Shown: piece after piece, positions 16,075 through 26,159 of the stretch
Layout: each line of letters starts with the position of its first letter
How positions within the stretch are numbered: position 1 is the first letter of the stretch
Program-made: the position numbers and the translations under genes
The notes under the pieces: generated by a model
Seen by the model: the letters and a program-made list of their open reading frames with translations, nothing else
What the model was told of the DNA's origin: nothing
Database searches by the model: none
Source of the DNA: Chloroflexota bacterium
GTDB lineage: Bacteria > Chloroflexota > Dehalococcoidia > Lucifugimonadales > Lucifugimonadaceae
Direction of reading: 5' to 3'
Assembly (NCBI GenBank): GCA_022564545.1
Contig: JADFLG010000012.1
Coordinates: forward strand, 1 to 39,918
DNA length: 39,918 nt

Positions 16075-16469
16075 ACTTATTTCCCCCTGACACACCAGAA
16101 CCGGCCAGCGCTCGGCCCAGTTCTCAGCGACGCTAACTTACAACAATCCCACGGAGAATACGCGCTTCAACGCTGTCGAATTTCAGCCAATTTCCCAGCC
16201 AAACTCCCGGCCAAACTCACGGCCATAGACATGGTACTTGAACATGTGCGGTTGGGCATCTGTCAAAACAACTACCAGTAACGCCTGTGCCTGCTACCCG
16301 GGCAATGCTGTGCTCAACGGTTTATTTCGACAAACCAGTATAGCGATTCTGCAGGGTGGTTCGACACGGAGGCGGTCGAAACCTGGTTTGAGATTGTTTG
16401 TCTGCGGCGTTGGCAGGTGGGGCGGAAACGGATTCCATGACCCGGCCCATGCTGTCGCCACGGGGTGAA
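16075..16469. other. Intergenic gap with a short tandem repeat
   Basis: About 395 bp between the YjbQ-family gene and the HpnG-like gene. I see no convincing reading frame, tRNA or riboswitch. The only structure is a 12-bp tandem repeat at 16185-16230. The gap could hold a separate promoter for the hpn genes, but no good -35/-10 pair on the minus strand stands out by eye. Confidence 0.5.
16185..16230. repeat. 12-bp tandem repeat, almost four units
   Basis: Successive units read AGCCAATTTCCC, AGCCAAACTCCC, GGCCAAACTCAC and a partial GGCCATAGAC, all built on RGCCAAACTCCC. The array is short and diverged, lies in a gap, and may be a simple slipped-strand expansion. Confidence 0.6.
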
Positions 16470-17297
16470 TCACACCGTCACGATGGACTGATCTTCGATA
16501 GTGAGCGCCGAATGAGCTTCCATGAACGCGGCCATGAATATCGTCAATGAAGCAGTCGCGCGTTTCGAAGACCGGCCCAGTTGCAACAGGGACGACAGGT
16601 TCAGCGGAGACCTCGAAAGGTGTTTGAGGTATGCGGTTACCCCACGCTGGCGCGGCCCCGACCCGGCGCGGTCGATGATCGTCGGAAGGTCGAAGTCCCA
16701 GGCGTCGAGCACGCTTAATACCGATATCCAGGGTATTCCAGCCGTACTGGCAACGGCCGCCACGGCGTGGGTTTCGGTATCGACTGCGACGGCGTTCATC
16801 GTTTCCCCGAGCCAGCGTTTCATTCCAGATGTTCTGGCAACTCTTGAGACTGTGACAACGGTCCCGTGGTGATAGTCAAGTCCTGCCACTTCGACAGCGG
16901 TGCGGGCTGCCAGCCGCAGGGTCCGGTCGGGGCCGAGCGATTCGGTTGTGTCGACCATCGACCACTCAAACGGTGTGCCGGGAAGGTCTACGACACGGGC
17001 TGCGATCACGATATCTCCAGATTGTTCATGGTCTCTCGTGGCGCCACAGAACCCGAAAGATATGAACGCTTCGGGGGAAAACTGTTCGATGGCCCACTGC
17101 GTTGCACGACTTGCCCGTTGGGTCCCAGACCCACTCAGCACGACAGCCGGTATGCGTTTGGCTTCATGATCGGCCGGGGGATCCAGGGATTTCGGGCGGT
17201 ACGCTATGAAATCTTCCGGTGCTTCGACCACGCTGTAATCTCCGGAACGGATGATTCCGGCTGCCTCGCGATACAGTGACCCAAGTGCGACGATCAT
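16470..17297 (-). CDS. Phosphorylase-superfamily protein (HpnG-like nucleosidase)
   Basis: A 275-residue protein of the purine nucleoside phosphorylase/MTA-SAH nucleosidase fold. Recognisable segments are the start MIVALGSLYREAAGI, VVLSGSGTQRASRATQWAIEQFSPEAFISFGFCGAT (glycine-rich, near the ribose site), SGDIVIAARVVDLPG, and NAVAVDTETHAVAAVASTAGIPWISVLSVLDAWDF, equivalent to the DMES region that contacts the ribose. In hopanoid clusters HpnG releases adenine from adenosylhopane. Its position beside hpnC, hpnD, hpnE and a polyprenyl synthase supports that role, but HpnH, which makes adenosylhopane, is not in the window. An ordinary nucleosidase therefore remains possible. The last 35 residues are less conserved-looking. 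The gap to the polyprenyl synthase gene is 106 bp. Confidence 0.78.
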   Translation of the reverse strand: MIVALGSLYREAAGIIRSGDYSVVEAPEDFIAYRPKSLDPPADHEAKRIPAVVLSGSGTQRASRATQWAIEQFSPEAFISFGFCGATRDHEQSGDIVIAARVVDLPGTPFEWSMVDTTESLGPDRTLRLAARTAVEVAGLDYHHGTVVTVSRVARTSGMKRWLGETMNAVAVDTETHAVAAVASTAGIPWISVLSVLDAWDFDLPTIIDRAGSGPRQRGVTAYLKHLSRSPLNLSSLLQLGRSSKRATASLTIFMAAFMEAHSALTIEDQSIVTV

Positions 17298-17403
17298 ATG
17301 AGTTGGCGTTTAGTTTTTGGCATCCGGCAACGGACCCGCGGGTCTTCTGACCCCGGCCAATTTTAGCTCCAGGGCCCTGGTCTCGGGCACAAAAATAACC
17401 CCT

Positions 17404-18495
17404 TTACGACTCCCGCACCAGTAAGAACTCGCCCAGTTCGATGAACTCTGCCGCTGCGCTGCCAGAAAGATCGAGCGACTCTATCATCCGCTTGCCTGCA
17501 ACCCACCTCTGTTCAGCCATGGACTGACAGTAGTCATGGGTGCCAAGTTGTTCCATGACTTCGAGGACAACGTGTACATCTTCTTCATGCAGGTCGCCCT
17601 CAGTCCGGAAAATCTCTTTCAGGCGTTTTGCACTGGCCCCTGTCGATGCGCTCAGGGCGTGAACGGCAGGGAGCGCCTTTTTCTTGCGTTTGATATCAGC
17701 GCCGACGGGCTTACCTGTTGCCACTCCGCCCCAGACTCCCAGCACATCGTCACGAATTTGAAATATGCGCCCGAACTCGTGTCCGATTGCCTTCAGGGCG
17801 TTAGCTTTCTGCCGGTCAGGTCCGGACCTGGGAGCCACGAGTCCGCCCAGGTACATCGAGGCCTCGAAGAGCGCCCCGGTCTTTCGCTCGATCATGTCGA
17901 GGTACTGCTCAACGGTCACGGACTCCTCGGTTTCAAAGAATATATCGAGGTATTGCCCTTCCATCATTTTCAAGTAATGGCCGGTCAGTACGGACTCGGC
18001 CTCAAGCGCCACGTATTCCTCTACCCCCGCCGAGCGCAGTTTCCAGGCGGCGGCATCGGCGATTTTCAACATTGCATTGCCTGAAACGATCGCTGCTGGT
18101 TGGCCCCAGACGGCCCATACGGTCGGCCTGTGGTGACGCACGCGGTCCATGTCTTCGAGGTCATCGTGGATCAGCGAGAAGTTATGGACATATTCGAGTG
18201 CCACGGCGATCGGCGTCGCCCGGTCCAGGTCGCCGCCAACAGCATCTGCCGCCAGCATCGCCAGCGTGGGGCGCATCCGCTTACCGCCGGTCGAATTGGT
18301 GTGCGTGCCGTCGATCTCCTGCCATCCCATGTAGTAACGGTGGATGTCGTAGATGCCGGGTCCGGGCCCAGTTCCGGGCCTGTCCGATTCGGGAAAACCA
18401 GACAACTCGGCTCGCAGCGCAGCGTCGATCCGGTACTGGTAACGAGCGAAGAAGGCGGGCAGGGAAGGGGGCTGTTGTGATTGGTCCGGGTTCAC
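17404..18495 (-). CDS. Polyprenyl diphosphate synthase (farnesyl/geranylgeranyl type)
   Basis: A trans-prenyltransferase of 363 residues that elongates allylic diphosphates with isopentenyl diphosphate. The first aspartate-rich motif is SLIHDDLEDMDRVRHHRPTVW (DDxxD) and the second is GRIFQIRDDVLGVWG (DDxxG). GGKRMRPTLAMLAADAVGG near residue 70 is the conserved isopentenyl-binding segment, and KTGALFEASMYLGG follows in the middle. Being next to HpnC/HpnD it most likely supplies C15 farnesyl diphosphate, but C20 product length cannot be excluded from sequence alone. It is the first gene of the minus-strand isoprenoid group. Its N-terminal 30 residues are variable. Confidence 0.93.
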   Translation of the reverse strand: MNPDQSQQPPSLPAFFARYQYRIDAALRAELSGFPESDRPGTGPGPGIYDIHRYYMGWQEIDGTHTNSTGGKRMRPTLAMLAADAVGGDLDRATPIAVALEYVHNFSLIHDDLEDMDRVRHHRPTVWAVWGQPAAIVSGNAMLKIADAAAWKLRSAGVEEYVALEAESVLTGHYLKMMEGQYLDIFFETEESVTVEQYLDMIERKTGALFEASMYLGGLVAPRSGPDRQKANALKAIGHEFGRIFQIRDDVLGVWGGVATGKPVGADIKRKKKALPAVHALSASTGASAKRLKEIFRTEGDLHEEDVHVVLEVMEQLGTHDYCQSMAEQRWVAGKRMIESLDLSGSAAAEFIELGEFLLVRES

Positions 18496-18610
18496 AGAGA
18501 TGTGGTTGTAAGTGTGGGGTCGAGAGCAACACAGGTTATCGCGTTGCCAGCTGCGCCGGGGTGGTCAGGGCAGCGGGCGGTCGTCCGCGCCGATGTCTGT
18601 TTAAACGAAA

Positions 18611-18636
18611 GACCGCCGGCCATGTGGCCGGCGGTC
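18611..18636. terminator. Perfect 11-bp GC-rich hairpin, terminator-like
   Basis: GACCGCCGGCC, loop ATGT, GGCCGGCGGTC is a flawless stem-loop, extended by one A-T pair. There is no run of T on either strand right after it, so it is not a textbook intrinsic terminator. Its place downstream of hsp20 and its strength still make it a likely transcription barrier or mRNA 3'-end stabiliser. Confidence 0.5.
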
Positions 18637-18660
18637 TGGTTCGAGCGGTTAGCTCCTACT

Positions 18661-18808
18661 CCCCGGGAGTAGCCCAGGTTGAGGGGAAGGTTTACGACAA
18701 TGGTGCAGGTGCTTTCGAACGGGTGTTGCCTGCCCAGTAACTCTCCCCTCACCCGCGCCCCGATACCATCGGGCCACCCGTCACCCCGCGGGGAGGGGGT
18801 TTTGAGAC
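18661..18808. repeat. Intergenic palindromic element, copy 1
   Basis: The left part has CCCCGGGAG and AGGTTGAGGGGAAGG; the right part has TCTCCCCTCACCCGCGCCC, ACCCGTCACCCC and GGGGAGGGGGTTTTGA. The two ends are roughly complementary, so the whole element can fold back on itself. The middle keeps CGACAA, GCAG and CGGGT in the same order as copy 2 at 35736-35884. The element has no coding potential and looks like a MITE- or REP-like repeat. Confidence 0.65.
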
Positions 18809-18839
18809 GACCTCTCAGATGTTTCGATTATTCGCAGTA

Positions 18840-19307
18840 TCAGGCTGCAGAGATTTCGAGTTTCCGCGCCTTATTCGCCTCAAGCTTTGGAAGTTTGATC
18901 GTCAGCACGCCATCCTTGAAGGTCGACTCAGCCTTGTCGTAGTCGACGGTCTCAGGAAGTCGCAGTGCCCGGTAGTAATTGCCGGTCCGTCGCTCACGGA
19001 TCAGGTAGCCGTCTGATTCCTCCAACGAGGAACCCTTCGCTTCCGCACGAATTGTCAGGACGTTGTCGTCGACGGAGACATCGATCTGGTCCCTGGTTGT
19101 ACCAGGCACTGAAGCGGTGACCACCAGTTCATCGTTGTTTTGAACGACGTCGAGCGGAATGTTCCAGGCTTCCGGGCCAGAGTTACTCACGGTGTTTCTC
19201 ACGAAGTTCCTCACGAGTGTGTTTCTGCCCGTAAAGAACCGGTCGAAGGGGTCGTCGAAAACTCGCAGGGGCCTGATCCCATAGGGATGCCATTTCACGA
19301 TTGCCAT
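18840..19307 (-). CDS. hsp20: Small heat-shock protein of the Hsp20/alpha-crystallin family
   Basis: An ATP-independent holdase chaperone of 155 residues. The alpha-crystallin domain spans roughly residues 45-145, from EAWNIPLDVVQNNDELVVTASVPGTTRDQIDVSVDDNVLTIRAE to YRALRLPETVDYDKAESTFKDGVLTIKLPK. The A-x-x-x-n-GVL and I/L-x-I motifs (GVLTIKLPK) are intact. The start is ATG at 19307 with AAGGAA 7 nt upstream; a longer frame from 19466 runs through the promoter and is not used. It diverges from dnaJ-hspR-clpC, so the 255-bp gap controls both arms of a heat-shock locus. A strong sigma-70 promoter lies about 130 bp upstream. Confidence 0.95.
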   Translation of the reverse strand: MAIVKWHPYGIRPLRVFDDPFDRFFTGRNTLVRNFVRNTVSNSGPEAWNIPLDVVQNNDELVVTASVPGTTRDQIDVSVDDNVLTIRAEAKGSSLEESDGYLIRERRTGNYYRALRLPETVDYDKAESTFKDGVLTIKLPKLEANKARKLEISAA

Positions 19308-19374
19308 TATTTGTTCCTTTTTTTCAGATAAGACACTGGCTTTATTGAAACCAGTCCTTGCTGTGTTCCTGCGT

Positions 19375-19393
19375 GCTGCCTGTTTGAGGCAGC
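19375..19393 (-). promoter_or_regulatory. Hairpin in the hsp20 leader RNA
   Basis: GCTGCCT-GTTTG-AGGCAGC is a perfect 7-bp stem with a 5-nt loop, lying between the promoter and the hsp20 start. A second weaker dyad (ACTGG...CCAGT, 19335-19355) is closer to the gene. Neither pairs with the AAGGAA ribosome site, so a classical RNA thermometer is not evident; they may stabilise the leader. Confidence 0.35.
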
Positions 19394-19436
19394 CGGCAGA
19401 GTTTCGCGGTATCGTCATCAAAACGTATACGGTACG

Positions 19437-19466
19437 ATTATAGAAATCTAATAGGCATCTTGTCAA
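19437..19466 (-). promoter_or_regulatory. Consensus sigma-70 promoter for hsp20
   Basis: On the minus strand TTGACA (19466-19461) and TATAAT (19442-19437) are separated by 18 bp, a perfect match to both boxes. Transcription would begin near 19430, giving a leader of about 120 nt before the hsp20 ATG. A housekeeping promoter this strong beside an hspR-containing operon implies repressor control; a clear HAIR box (CTTGAGT-N7-ACTCAAG) is not visible here. Confidence 0.7.
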
Positions 19467-19562
19467 ATCATATAACTGCTATCGAGTGAGATATGCTATC
19501 ATCTACTGGTTGCACTGCGTCGATTTGGAACCGAACGCACGTTTCTGCGAATCAAACGAGTT

Positions 19563-20531
19563 ATGACCCAGAACTACTACGACAGACTCGGAGTCACCAA
19601 AAACGCCTCCGACAAAGACATCAAAGCGGCTTACCGCAGGATGGCGCGCAAGCTTCACCCCGACGTGAACCCGAATGATGAACGCGCCCAGGAACAGTTC
19701 AAAAAGGTGAACGAGGCGTATGAGGTCGTTGGAAATCCGGCGCACCGGAAGGACTACGACCAGTTCGGTGACAACTGGAAGCACGCCGATGAGATGCGGA
19801 ACATGGGGGCTGGCCCCAGAGGCCACGCCGGTGGAGGTATGGGCTTCAACCTCGGCGACCTGATTGGTGCGGGTGCCGCCAACAGGGGCGGTGGCGGGTT
19901 TGGAAACTTTTACGACAACATGGGCGGGCATGCGGCGCGCCGGATGCGTCACGAGGGATCAATAGTCATCTCGCTGGACGAGGTTTACACCGGGGTCACG
20001 CGACAAATATCTATCGGATCTGACGGATCTGGCGGATATTCGGTGGCCGGCCGACGGGACCTCGAGGTCAAGATACCGAAGGGAGTGCCGGACGGCCGGC
20101 GCATCCGACTTCGCCCCGACGAAAACACCGAAATCACGCTTACCGTAAAAGTTCGCTCCGATAAGCGGTTCAGCCGCGATGGTGCGAACTTGCGTGCCGA
20201 TGTAGCTGTGCCGCTGCTCAGTGCGATTCTTGGCGGGGAAGTGGAGGTCCCGACCATGACAGGCCGGATCGCCCTTCAAATCCCGGCCGGCACCCAGAAC
20301 GGCAGGTCTTTCAAGATCAGGGGCAAGGGTTTGCCGAAGATGAACTCCGATGAATTTGGCGACCTTTTCGCCACGATCAAAATCCGGCTACCGGAATCGC
20401 TCACGGACCAGGAAAGAGACCTTTATATGGAATTGCGCGGCATCCGTTCAGGTGCGGCACACGTGTTCTCTGGCGACGCCGATGCCGTTGTTGACGCTGG
20501 CAGCGCCGGCGAAAGAGGGGGTGGCCAATGA
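19563..20531 (+). CDS. dnaJ: DnaJ-family co-chaperone, CbpA type (no zinc finger)
   Basis: A 322-residue J-domain protein that stimulates DnaK ATP hydrolysis. Residues 4-70 are the J domain, with YYDRLGVTKNASDKDIKAAY and the invariant HPD in LHPDVNPND (about residues 32-34). A Gly/Met/Phe-rich segment (residues 80-125) follows. The C-terminal substrate-binding domains are recognisable by VKIPKGVPDGRRIRLRP, VPLLSAILGGEVEVPTMTGRIALQIPAGTQNGRSFKIRGKGLP and DLFATIKIRLP. No CxxCxGxG repeats are present, so it is a type II (CbpA-like) protein rather than canonical DnaJ. It is the first gene of the dnaJ-hspR-clpC operon and overlaps hspR by 4 bp (ATGA). Confidence 0.94.
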   Translation: MTQNYYDRLGVTKNASDKDIKAAYRRMARKLHPDVNPNDERAQEQFKKVNEAYEVVGNPAHRKDYDQFGDNWKHADEMRNMGAGPRGHAGGGMGFNLGDLIGAGAANRGGGGFGNFYDNMGGHAARRMRHEGSIVISLDEVYTGVTRQISIGSDGSGGYSVAGRRDLEVKIPKGVPDGRRIRLRPDENTEITLTVKVRSDKRFSRDGANLRADVAVPLLSAILGGEVEVPTMTGRIALQIPAGTQNGRSFKIRGKGLPKMNSDEFGDLFATIKIRLPESLTDQERDLYMELRGIRSGAAHVFSGDADAVVDAGSAGERGGGQ

Positions 20532-20854
20532 CGATGGGACACAACGACCCGGTCTTCGCCATTGGAATCGTCGCCCGGATGGTCGGGTTGCACCAGCAGA
20601 CGCTCCGGAACTATGAGCGCTGCGAGCTGGTGGTGCCTCAGCGATCGAGCGGCGGGACCAGGCTCTATTCGAATCGAGACGTCGAGTTGATCCGCAAGAT
20701 TCTGGAATGGAAAGAGGAGTTCGGTCTGAACCTTGCCGGCGTCGAACTGATGTTGACACTGACGCAGCGGATCAATGAGTTAGACAGTCATGTGAGGAAC
20801 TTGACGGTCGAGGTGGTCAAGCTACGAGAAGGCCAGGTGAGACTGTCGGGTTAG
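20528..20854 (+). CDS. hspR: MerR-family heat-shock repressor HspR
   Basis: A 108-residue DNA-binding regulator. Residues 8-75 form the winged-helix MerR domain: PVFAIGIVARMVGLHQQTLRNYERCELVVPQRSSGGTRLYSNRDVELIRKI, with the HQQTLRNYE and GTRLYS segments typical of HspR. A short coiled coil (residues 85-105) follows and no effector domain is present. In actinomycetes HspR binds HAIR sites with DnaK as co-repressor and controls dnaK, clpB and hsp20-type genes. Here it is embedded between dnaJ and clpC and likely autoregulates this operon and the divergent hsp20. The start overlaps the dnaJ stop as ATGA. Confidence 0.93.
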   Translation: MTMGHNDPVFAIGIVARMVGLHQQTLRNYERCELVVPQRSSGGTRLYSNRDVELIRKILEWKEEFGLNLAGVELMLTLTQRINELDSHVRNLTVEVVKLREGQVRLSG

Positions 20855-20933
20855 GGACGCTCCAATTCGACCCGTTCGATGAAATGGCCGGAAACCAGGG
20901 CCATAAATGGCAGGAGAGTGAGAGATACAAGAA

Positions 20934-23480
<2,547 letters not shown>

Positions 23481-23504
23481 CTGTCCGAAACCGGATTGAA
23501 AACA

Positions 23505-23545
23505 GAATAGACCTCCCTCTTTAACTCGAGATGGGAGGTCTATTC
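23505..23545 (+). terminator. Strong hairpin after clpC, probable terminator
   Basis: GAATAGACCTCCC (23505-23517) and GGGAGGTCTATTC (23533-23545) form a perfect 13-bp stem with a 15-nt loop, 25 bp after the clpC stop. No T-tract follows, so it is not a canonical Rho-independent terminator, but the stem is strong enough to end or protect the heat-shock transcript. The next gene starts 18 bp after it. Confidence 0.65.
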
Positions 23546-23562
23546 GCGTCTGCTGCCTTACC

Positions 23563-24219
23563 ATGCGAGGCGTGGCTGACCAACCGACACCAGAAATCGT
23601 GCCCCCGCCAGAATCCGGCCCGGCGCCAGCTCACAGACCTTCCGCTGGAGTCGGGTTCGCCGGTTTTATTTTGCGACACCGGCGTGCTTATCAGATAGTC
23701 ATCTGGTCGGTAGTCGTGATCGCCATAGCCGGCGGGACGATATCCTGGCTGGTCGGCTGGCTCGATGTACAGGACGCTGGCTACTGGGGTGCGTTCGCAG
23801 TCAACCTTGTGGGCTCGGCTGCCGTGGTGGTGCCGATTCCCGGACTGTTTGCGGTGTGTGCGGCCGCGGCGCCAGAGCTCGGACTGAACTTCGTCTTGCT
23901 GGCGGCAGCCGGTGCCGTGGGTTCTACAATCGGGGAGTTGACCGGTTACCTGGCTGGATATGGAAGCCAGGGTGTCGTACAAAAATCGCGGTACTATTCG
24001 CGTATTAGCAACTGGGTAGCCAGGCGTGGCGGGTTCGCACTTTTCGTTCTCGCTGCGGTGCCCAACCCGCTGTTCGACATTGGCGGAATTGCGGCTGGTT
24101 CGCTGGGGTATCCGATTTCCAGATTTCTGCTGTGGGTCGGGCTCGGCAAATCAATCAAGTTCCTGGTGTTTGCCTACGCCTGCCGGCAGGGTATTTCGTG
24201 GCTCGCAGATCTTGTCTGA
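23563..24219 (+). CDS. VTT/DedA-like (SNARE-associated) membrane protein, copy 1
   Basis: A 218-residue inner-membrane protein with a Pro-rich cytoplasmic N-terminus (residues 1-30) and about five hydrophobic segments: approximately 45-68, 76-100, 107-130, 160-182 and 187-210. The core reads VPIPGLFAVCAAAAPELGLN, then GSTIGELTGYLAGYGSQG, the E-xx-GY-xx-G motif of the VTT/DedA family, and later AAVPNPLFDIGGIAAGSLGYPISRFL. DedA-family proteins act as lipid scramblases or transporters, including for undecaprenyl phosphate and phosphatidylethanolamine; the substrate here is unknown. The next gene encodes a close paralogue 16 bp downstream. The ATG at 23563 is near the clpC hairpin, so a separate promoter is likely but not obvious. 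Confidence 0.85.
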   Translation: MRGVADQPTPEIVPPPESGPAPAHRPSAGVGFAGFILRHRRAYQIVIWSVVVIAIAGGTISWLVGWLDVQDAGYWGAFAVNLVGSAAVVVPIPGLFAVCAAAAPELGLNFVLLAAAGAVGSTIGELTGYLAGYGSQGVVQKSRYYSRISNWVARRGGFALFVLAAVPNPLFDIGGIAAGSLGYPISRFLLWVGLGKSIKFLVFAYACRQGISWLADLV

Positions 24220-24235
24220 ACACCATAATTCCAGC

Positions 24236-24910
24236 ATGGCCGATTCTTCACAATCCGAGGTCCCAGAAGCGCAAGGTCCCACCGGGGCGCCAGGTGATGC
24301 GCCAGGCGCTGCGCCAGGGACCGCTATTCAGTTGGCCGGGTTCCAGCTGTGGCTGTCGAAAAACCGGGAGCGTGTATTCCGGCTCGGCCTGATCACGTTT
24401 GTTGTTGGCTTTGTGATCGTCGGCGTGACGCTGTGGTTGACCGGCAATTTGAACACGGAAAACATCGGTTACGGCGGCGTGTGGATTATTGGCTTTATTG
24501 CGGCGGGCTCGATAATCCTGCCCATACCCGGCCCTGCGGCTGTATGTATTGCTGCTGCACCGGACCTGGGACTTACCCCGCTGTATATCGGGGTTGTATC
24601 TGCGTCGGCTGAAGCCCTGGGCGAAATGACCGGCTACATGGCGGGACTGTCGGGCCGCTCCTTTCTTGAGCGAAACAAGTATTACCCGAAATTTCACTCG
24701 CTGCTGGTGCGCCGAGGGGGAATTATCCTGTTTGTTGGCGCAGCCATCCCGAACCCGTTGTTCGACGTTCTGGGGATCGCCGCGGGCAGTATCGGCTACC
24801 CGATCAAAAGGTTTCTGGGGGTTGTATTTATCGGCAAGGCAATCAAGTCAACGGGCATCGCCTATCTCTGCTTCTGGGGGATTGACTCGTTCGCCAGGTG
24901 GCTGGGATGA
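24236..24910 (+). CDS. VTT/DedA-like (SNARE-associated) membrane protein, copy 2
   Basis: A paralogue of the preceding gene, 224 residues, with the same layout. A Pro/Ala/Gly-rich head contains three short GAPG-type repeats; transmembrane segments follow, then LPIPGPAAVCIAAAPDLGLT, SAEALGEMTGYMAGLSG (E-xx-GY-xx-G) and AAIPNPLFDVLGIAAGSIGYPI. The start is ATG at 24236, 16 bp after the first copy ends; a longer frame from 24026 overlaps that gene and is not used. The stop overlaps the ispDF start as ATGA, so the pair is co-translated with an isoprenoid gene, suggesting (but not proving) a lipid-carrier transport link. Confidence 0.87.
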   Translation: MADSSQSEVPEAQGPTGAPGDAPGAAPGTAIQLAGFQLWLSKNRERVFRLGLITFVVGFVIVGVTLWLTGNLNTENIGYGGVWIIGFIAAGSIILPIPGPAAVCIAAAPDLGLTPLYIGVVSASAEALGEMTGYMAGLSGRSFLERNKYYPKFHSLLVRRGGIILFVGAAIPNPLFDVLGIAAGSIGYPIKRFLGVVFIGKAIKSTGIAYLCFWGIDSFARWLG

Positions 24911-26130
24911 GCGACGGCGCTGGACGATTAGCGGTTGTTCTCGTCGCCGCGGGCCAGAGTTCGCGCATGGATGGAGTGGACAAGCAAGTGACTCTGCTCC
25001 GTGGCGAGCCAGTTATTTCGCATTCCCTTCGTGTGTTCGAGGAGTCCGACCGTGTCGGGCCAGTTGTGCTCGTGATGTCGGCTGGCAACCTTGAGGCAGG
25101 GAAGGCCGCGGTTGCGGGGGGCAAGTTTGCGAAGGTTGTCGCGGTGGTCGCGGGTGGAGAGCGCAGGCAGGACTCGGTGAGGGTCGGCCTCGATGTTCTG
25201 GTCGGGCAAGACACAGGTCCTCCCGAGTTCGTTGCGGTCCACGATGGAGCCCGTCCCTTTATCGACTCTGAGATGCTGGAACGCGGCCTGAGCACGGCTG
25301 AGAAAATCGGAGCGGCAATAGCGGCTGTTCCTGTAAAGGACACGATAAAAGTCGCGCCCCACCGGCTGGTAACCAAGACTCCCGACCGTTCGGAAATGTG
25401 GGCCGTGCAAACTCCGCAAATTTTCCGGTTCGACGTGCTGGAAGCGGCCTATGAAACTGCGACTGAAGATGTGACCGACGATGCCTCGATGGTCGAAGCC
25501 GTTGGTGGTCTGGTGGCAGTCTTCGATGGGTCGAACGACAACATCAAGATCACCACACCCGAGGACCTTGAACTGGCGGGTCTGATTTTCGACCGGCGAG
25601 CGGGTGGTTCAGCGAGCAGTTCTTCGATGGGCGCGGCCCGTGGTGCAGGTTCGAGGTCTGGCGTAGGCTTCGATGGCCATCGCCTGGTCGAGGGAGGGCC
25701 GCTAAGGCTGGGCGGGGTCGACATCGAGTTCGACCGCCACCTCGAAGGTCATTCCGACGGCGACGTGCTGCTCCATGCGATAGCCAGTGCGATTCTCGGG
25801 GCGGCTGGTCTTGGCGACCTCGGTGGCATGTTCCCGTCTTCCGATCAGCGCTACGCGAACTACGACTCGACGCAATTTGTTAAAGAGTCGGCCCGGCAGG
25901 CCTTGAAAGCCGGATGGCTGGTCGATCACGTCGATGCTACGATCATTGCCCAGCGGCCCCGACTCGCTTCGGAGTTGCCCCGCATGATGGAACAACTTGG
26001 CGCTGTCGAGGGCATCGCAAGCTCCAGCATCAACATTAAAGTCACGTCGACCGATCATGTCGGCGCGATAGGTAACGGCGAGGGCATCGCGGCCCAGGCC
26101 GTCGTCACCCTGGTTCCCGCAACAGCCTGA
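24907..26130 (+). CDS. ispDF: Bifunctional IspD-IspF (MEP pathway)
   Basis: A 407-residue fusion of two MEP-pathway enzymes. Residues 1-230 are IspD, MEP cytidylyltransferase: VVLVAAGQSSRMDGVDKQ at the nucleotide site, AVHDGARPFID, VKDTIK and VQTPQIFRFDVL. A short Gly/Ser-rich linker leads to residues 250-407, IspF (MEcPP synthase). IspF shows GVGFDGHRL with the metal-binding Asp and His, EGHSDGDVLLHAIASAILGAAGLGDLGGMFPSSD, and VTSTDHVGAIGNGEGIAAQAV. IspF metal residues are kept. The ATG at 24907 (AGGTGG upstream) overlaps the stop of the preceding gene as ATGA, so a GTG at 24898 is less likely. The product feeds the isoprenoid genes in the same window. A fused IspDF is found in several proteobacterial and other lineages. 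Confidence 0.95.
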   Translation: MSDGAGRLAVVLVAAGQSSRMDGVDKQVTLLRGEPVISHSLRVFEESDRVGPVVLVMSAGNLEAGKAAVAGGKFAKVVAVVAGGERRQDSVRVGLDVLVGQDTGPPEFVAVHDGARPFIDSEMLERGLSTAEKIGAAIAAVPVKDTIKVAPHRLVTKTPDRSEMWAVQTPQIFRFDVLEAAYETATEDVTDDASMVEAVGGLVAVFDGSNDNIKITTPEDLELAGLIFDRRAGGSASSSSMGAARGAGSRSGVGFDGHRLVEGGPLRLGGVDIEFDRHLEGHSDGDVLLHAIASAILGAAGLGDLGGMFPSSDQRYANYDSTQFVKESARQALKAGWLVDHVDATIIAQRPRLASELPRMMEQLGAVEGIASSSINIKVTSTDHVGAIGNGEGIAAQAVVTLVPATA

Positions 26131-26159
26131 GCCTCCAACCGCCTTATTCTGGCAACTAC

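Larger units (their letters stand above)
18496..18839. other. Intergenic gap with a perfect hairpin and a palindromic repeat element
   Basis: A 344-bp gap between the polyprenyl synthase gene and hsp20, both on the minus strand, with no convincing gene. It contains the strong hairpin at 18611-18636 and one copy of the longer intergenic element at about 18661-18808. Both could stop transcription running on from hsp20. The remaining approximately 110 bp next to the polyprenyl synthase start may hold its promoter, but no consensus is evident. Confidence 0.55.

Noticed and set aside
18637-18665. A GGTTCGAGC segment resembling a tRNA T-arm
   Set aside because: No acceptor stem, D-arm or anticodon arm can be folded around it; it is the edge of a hairpin and the start of a repeat.
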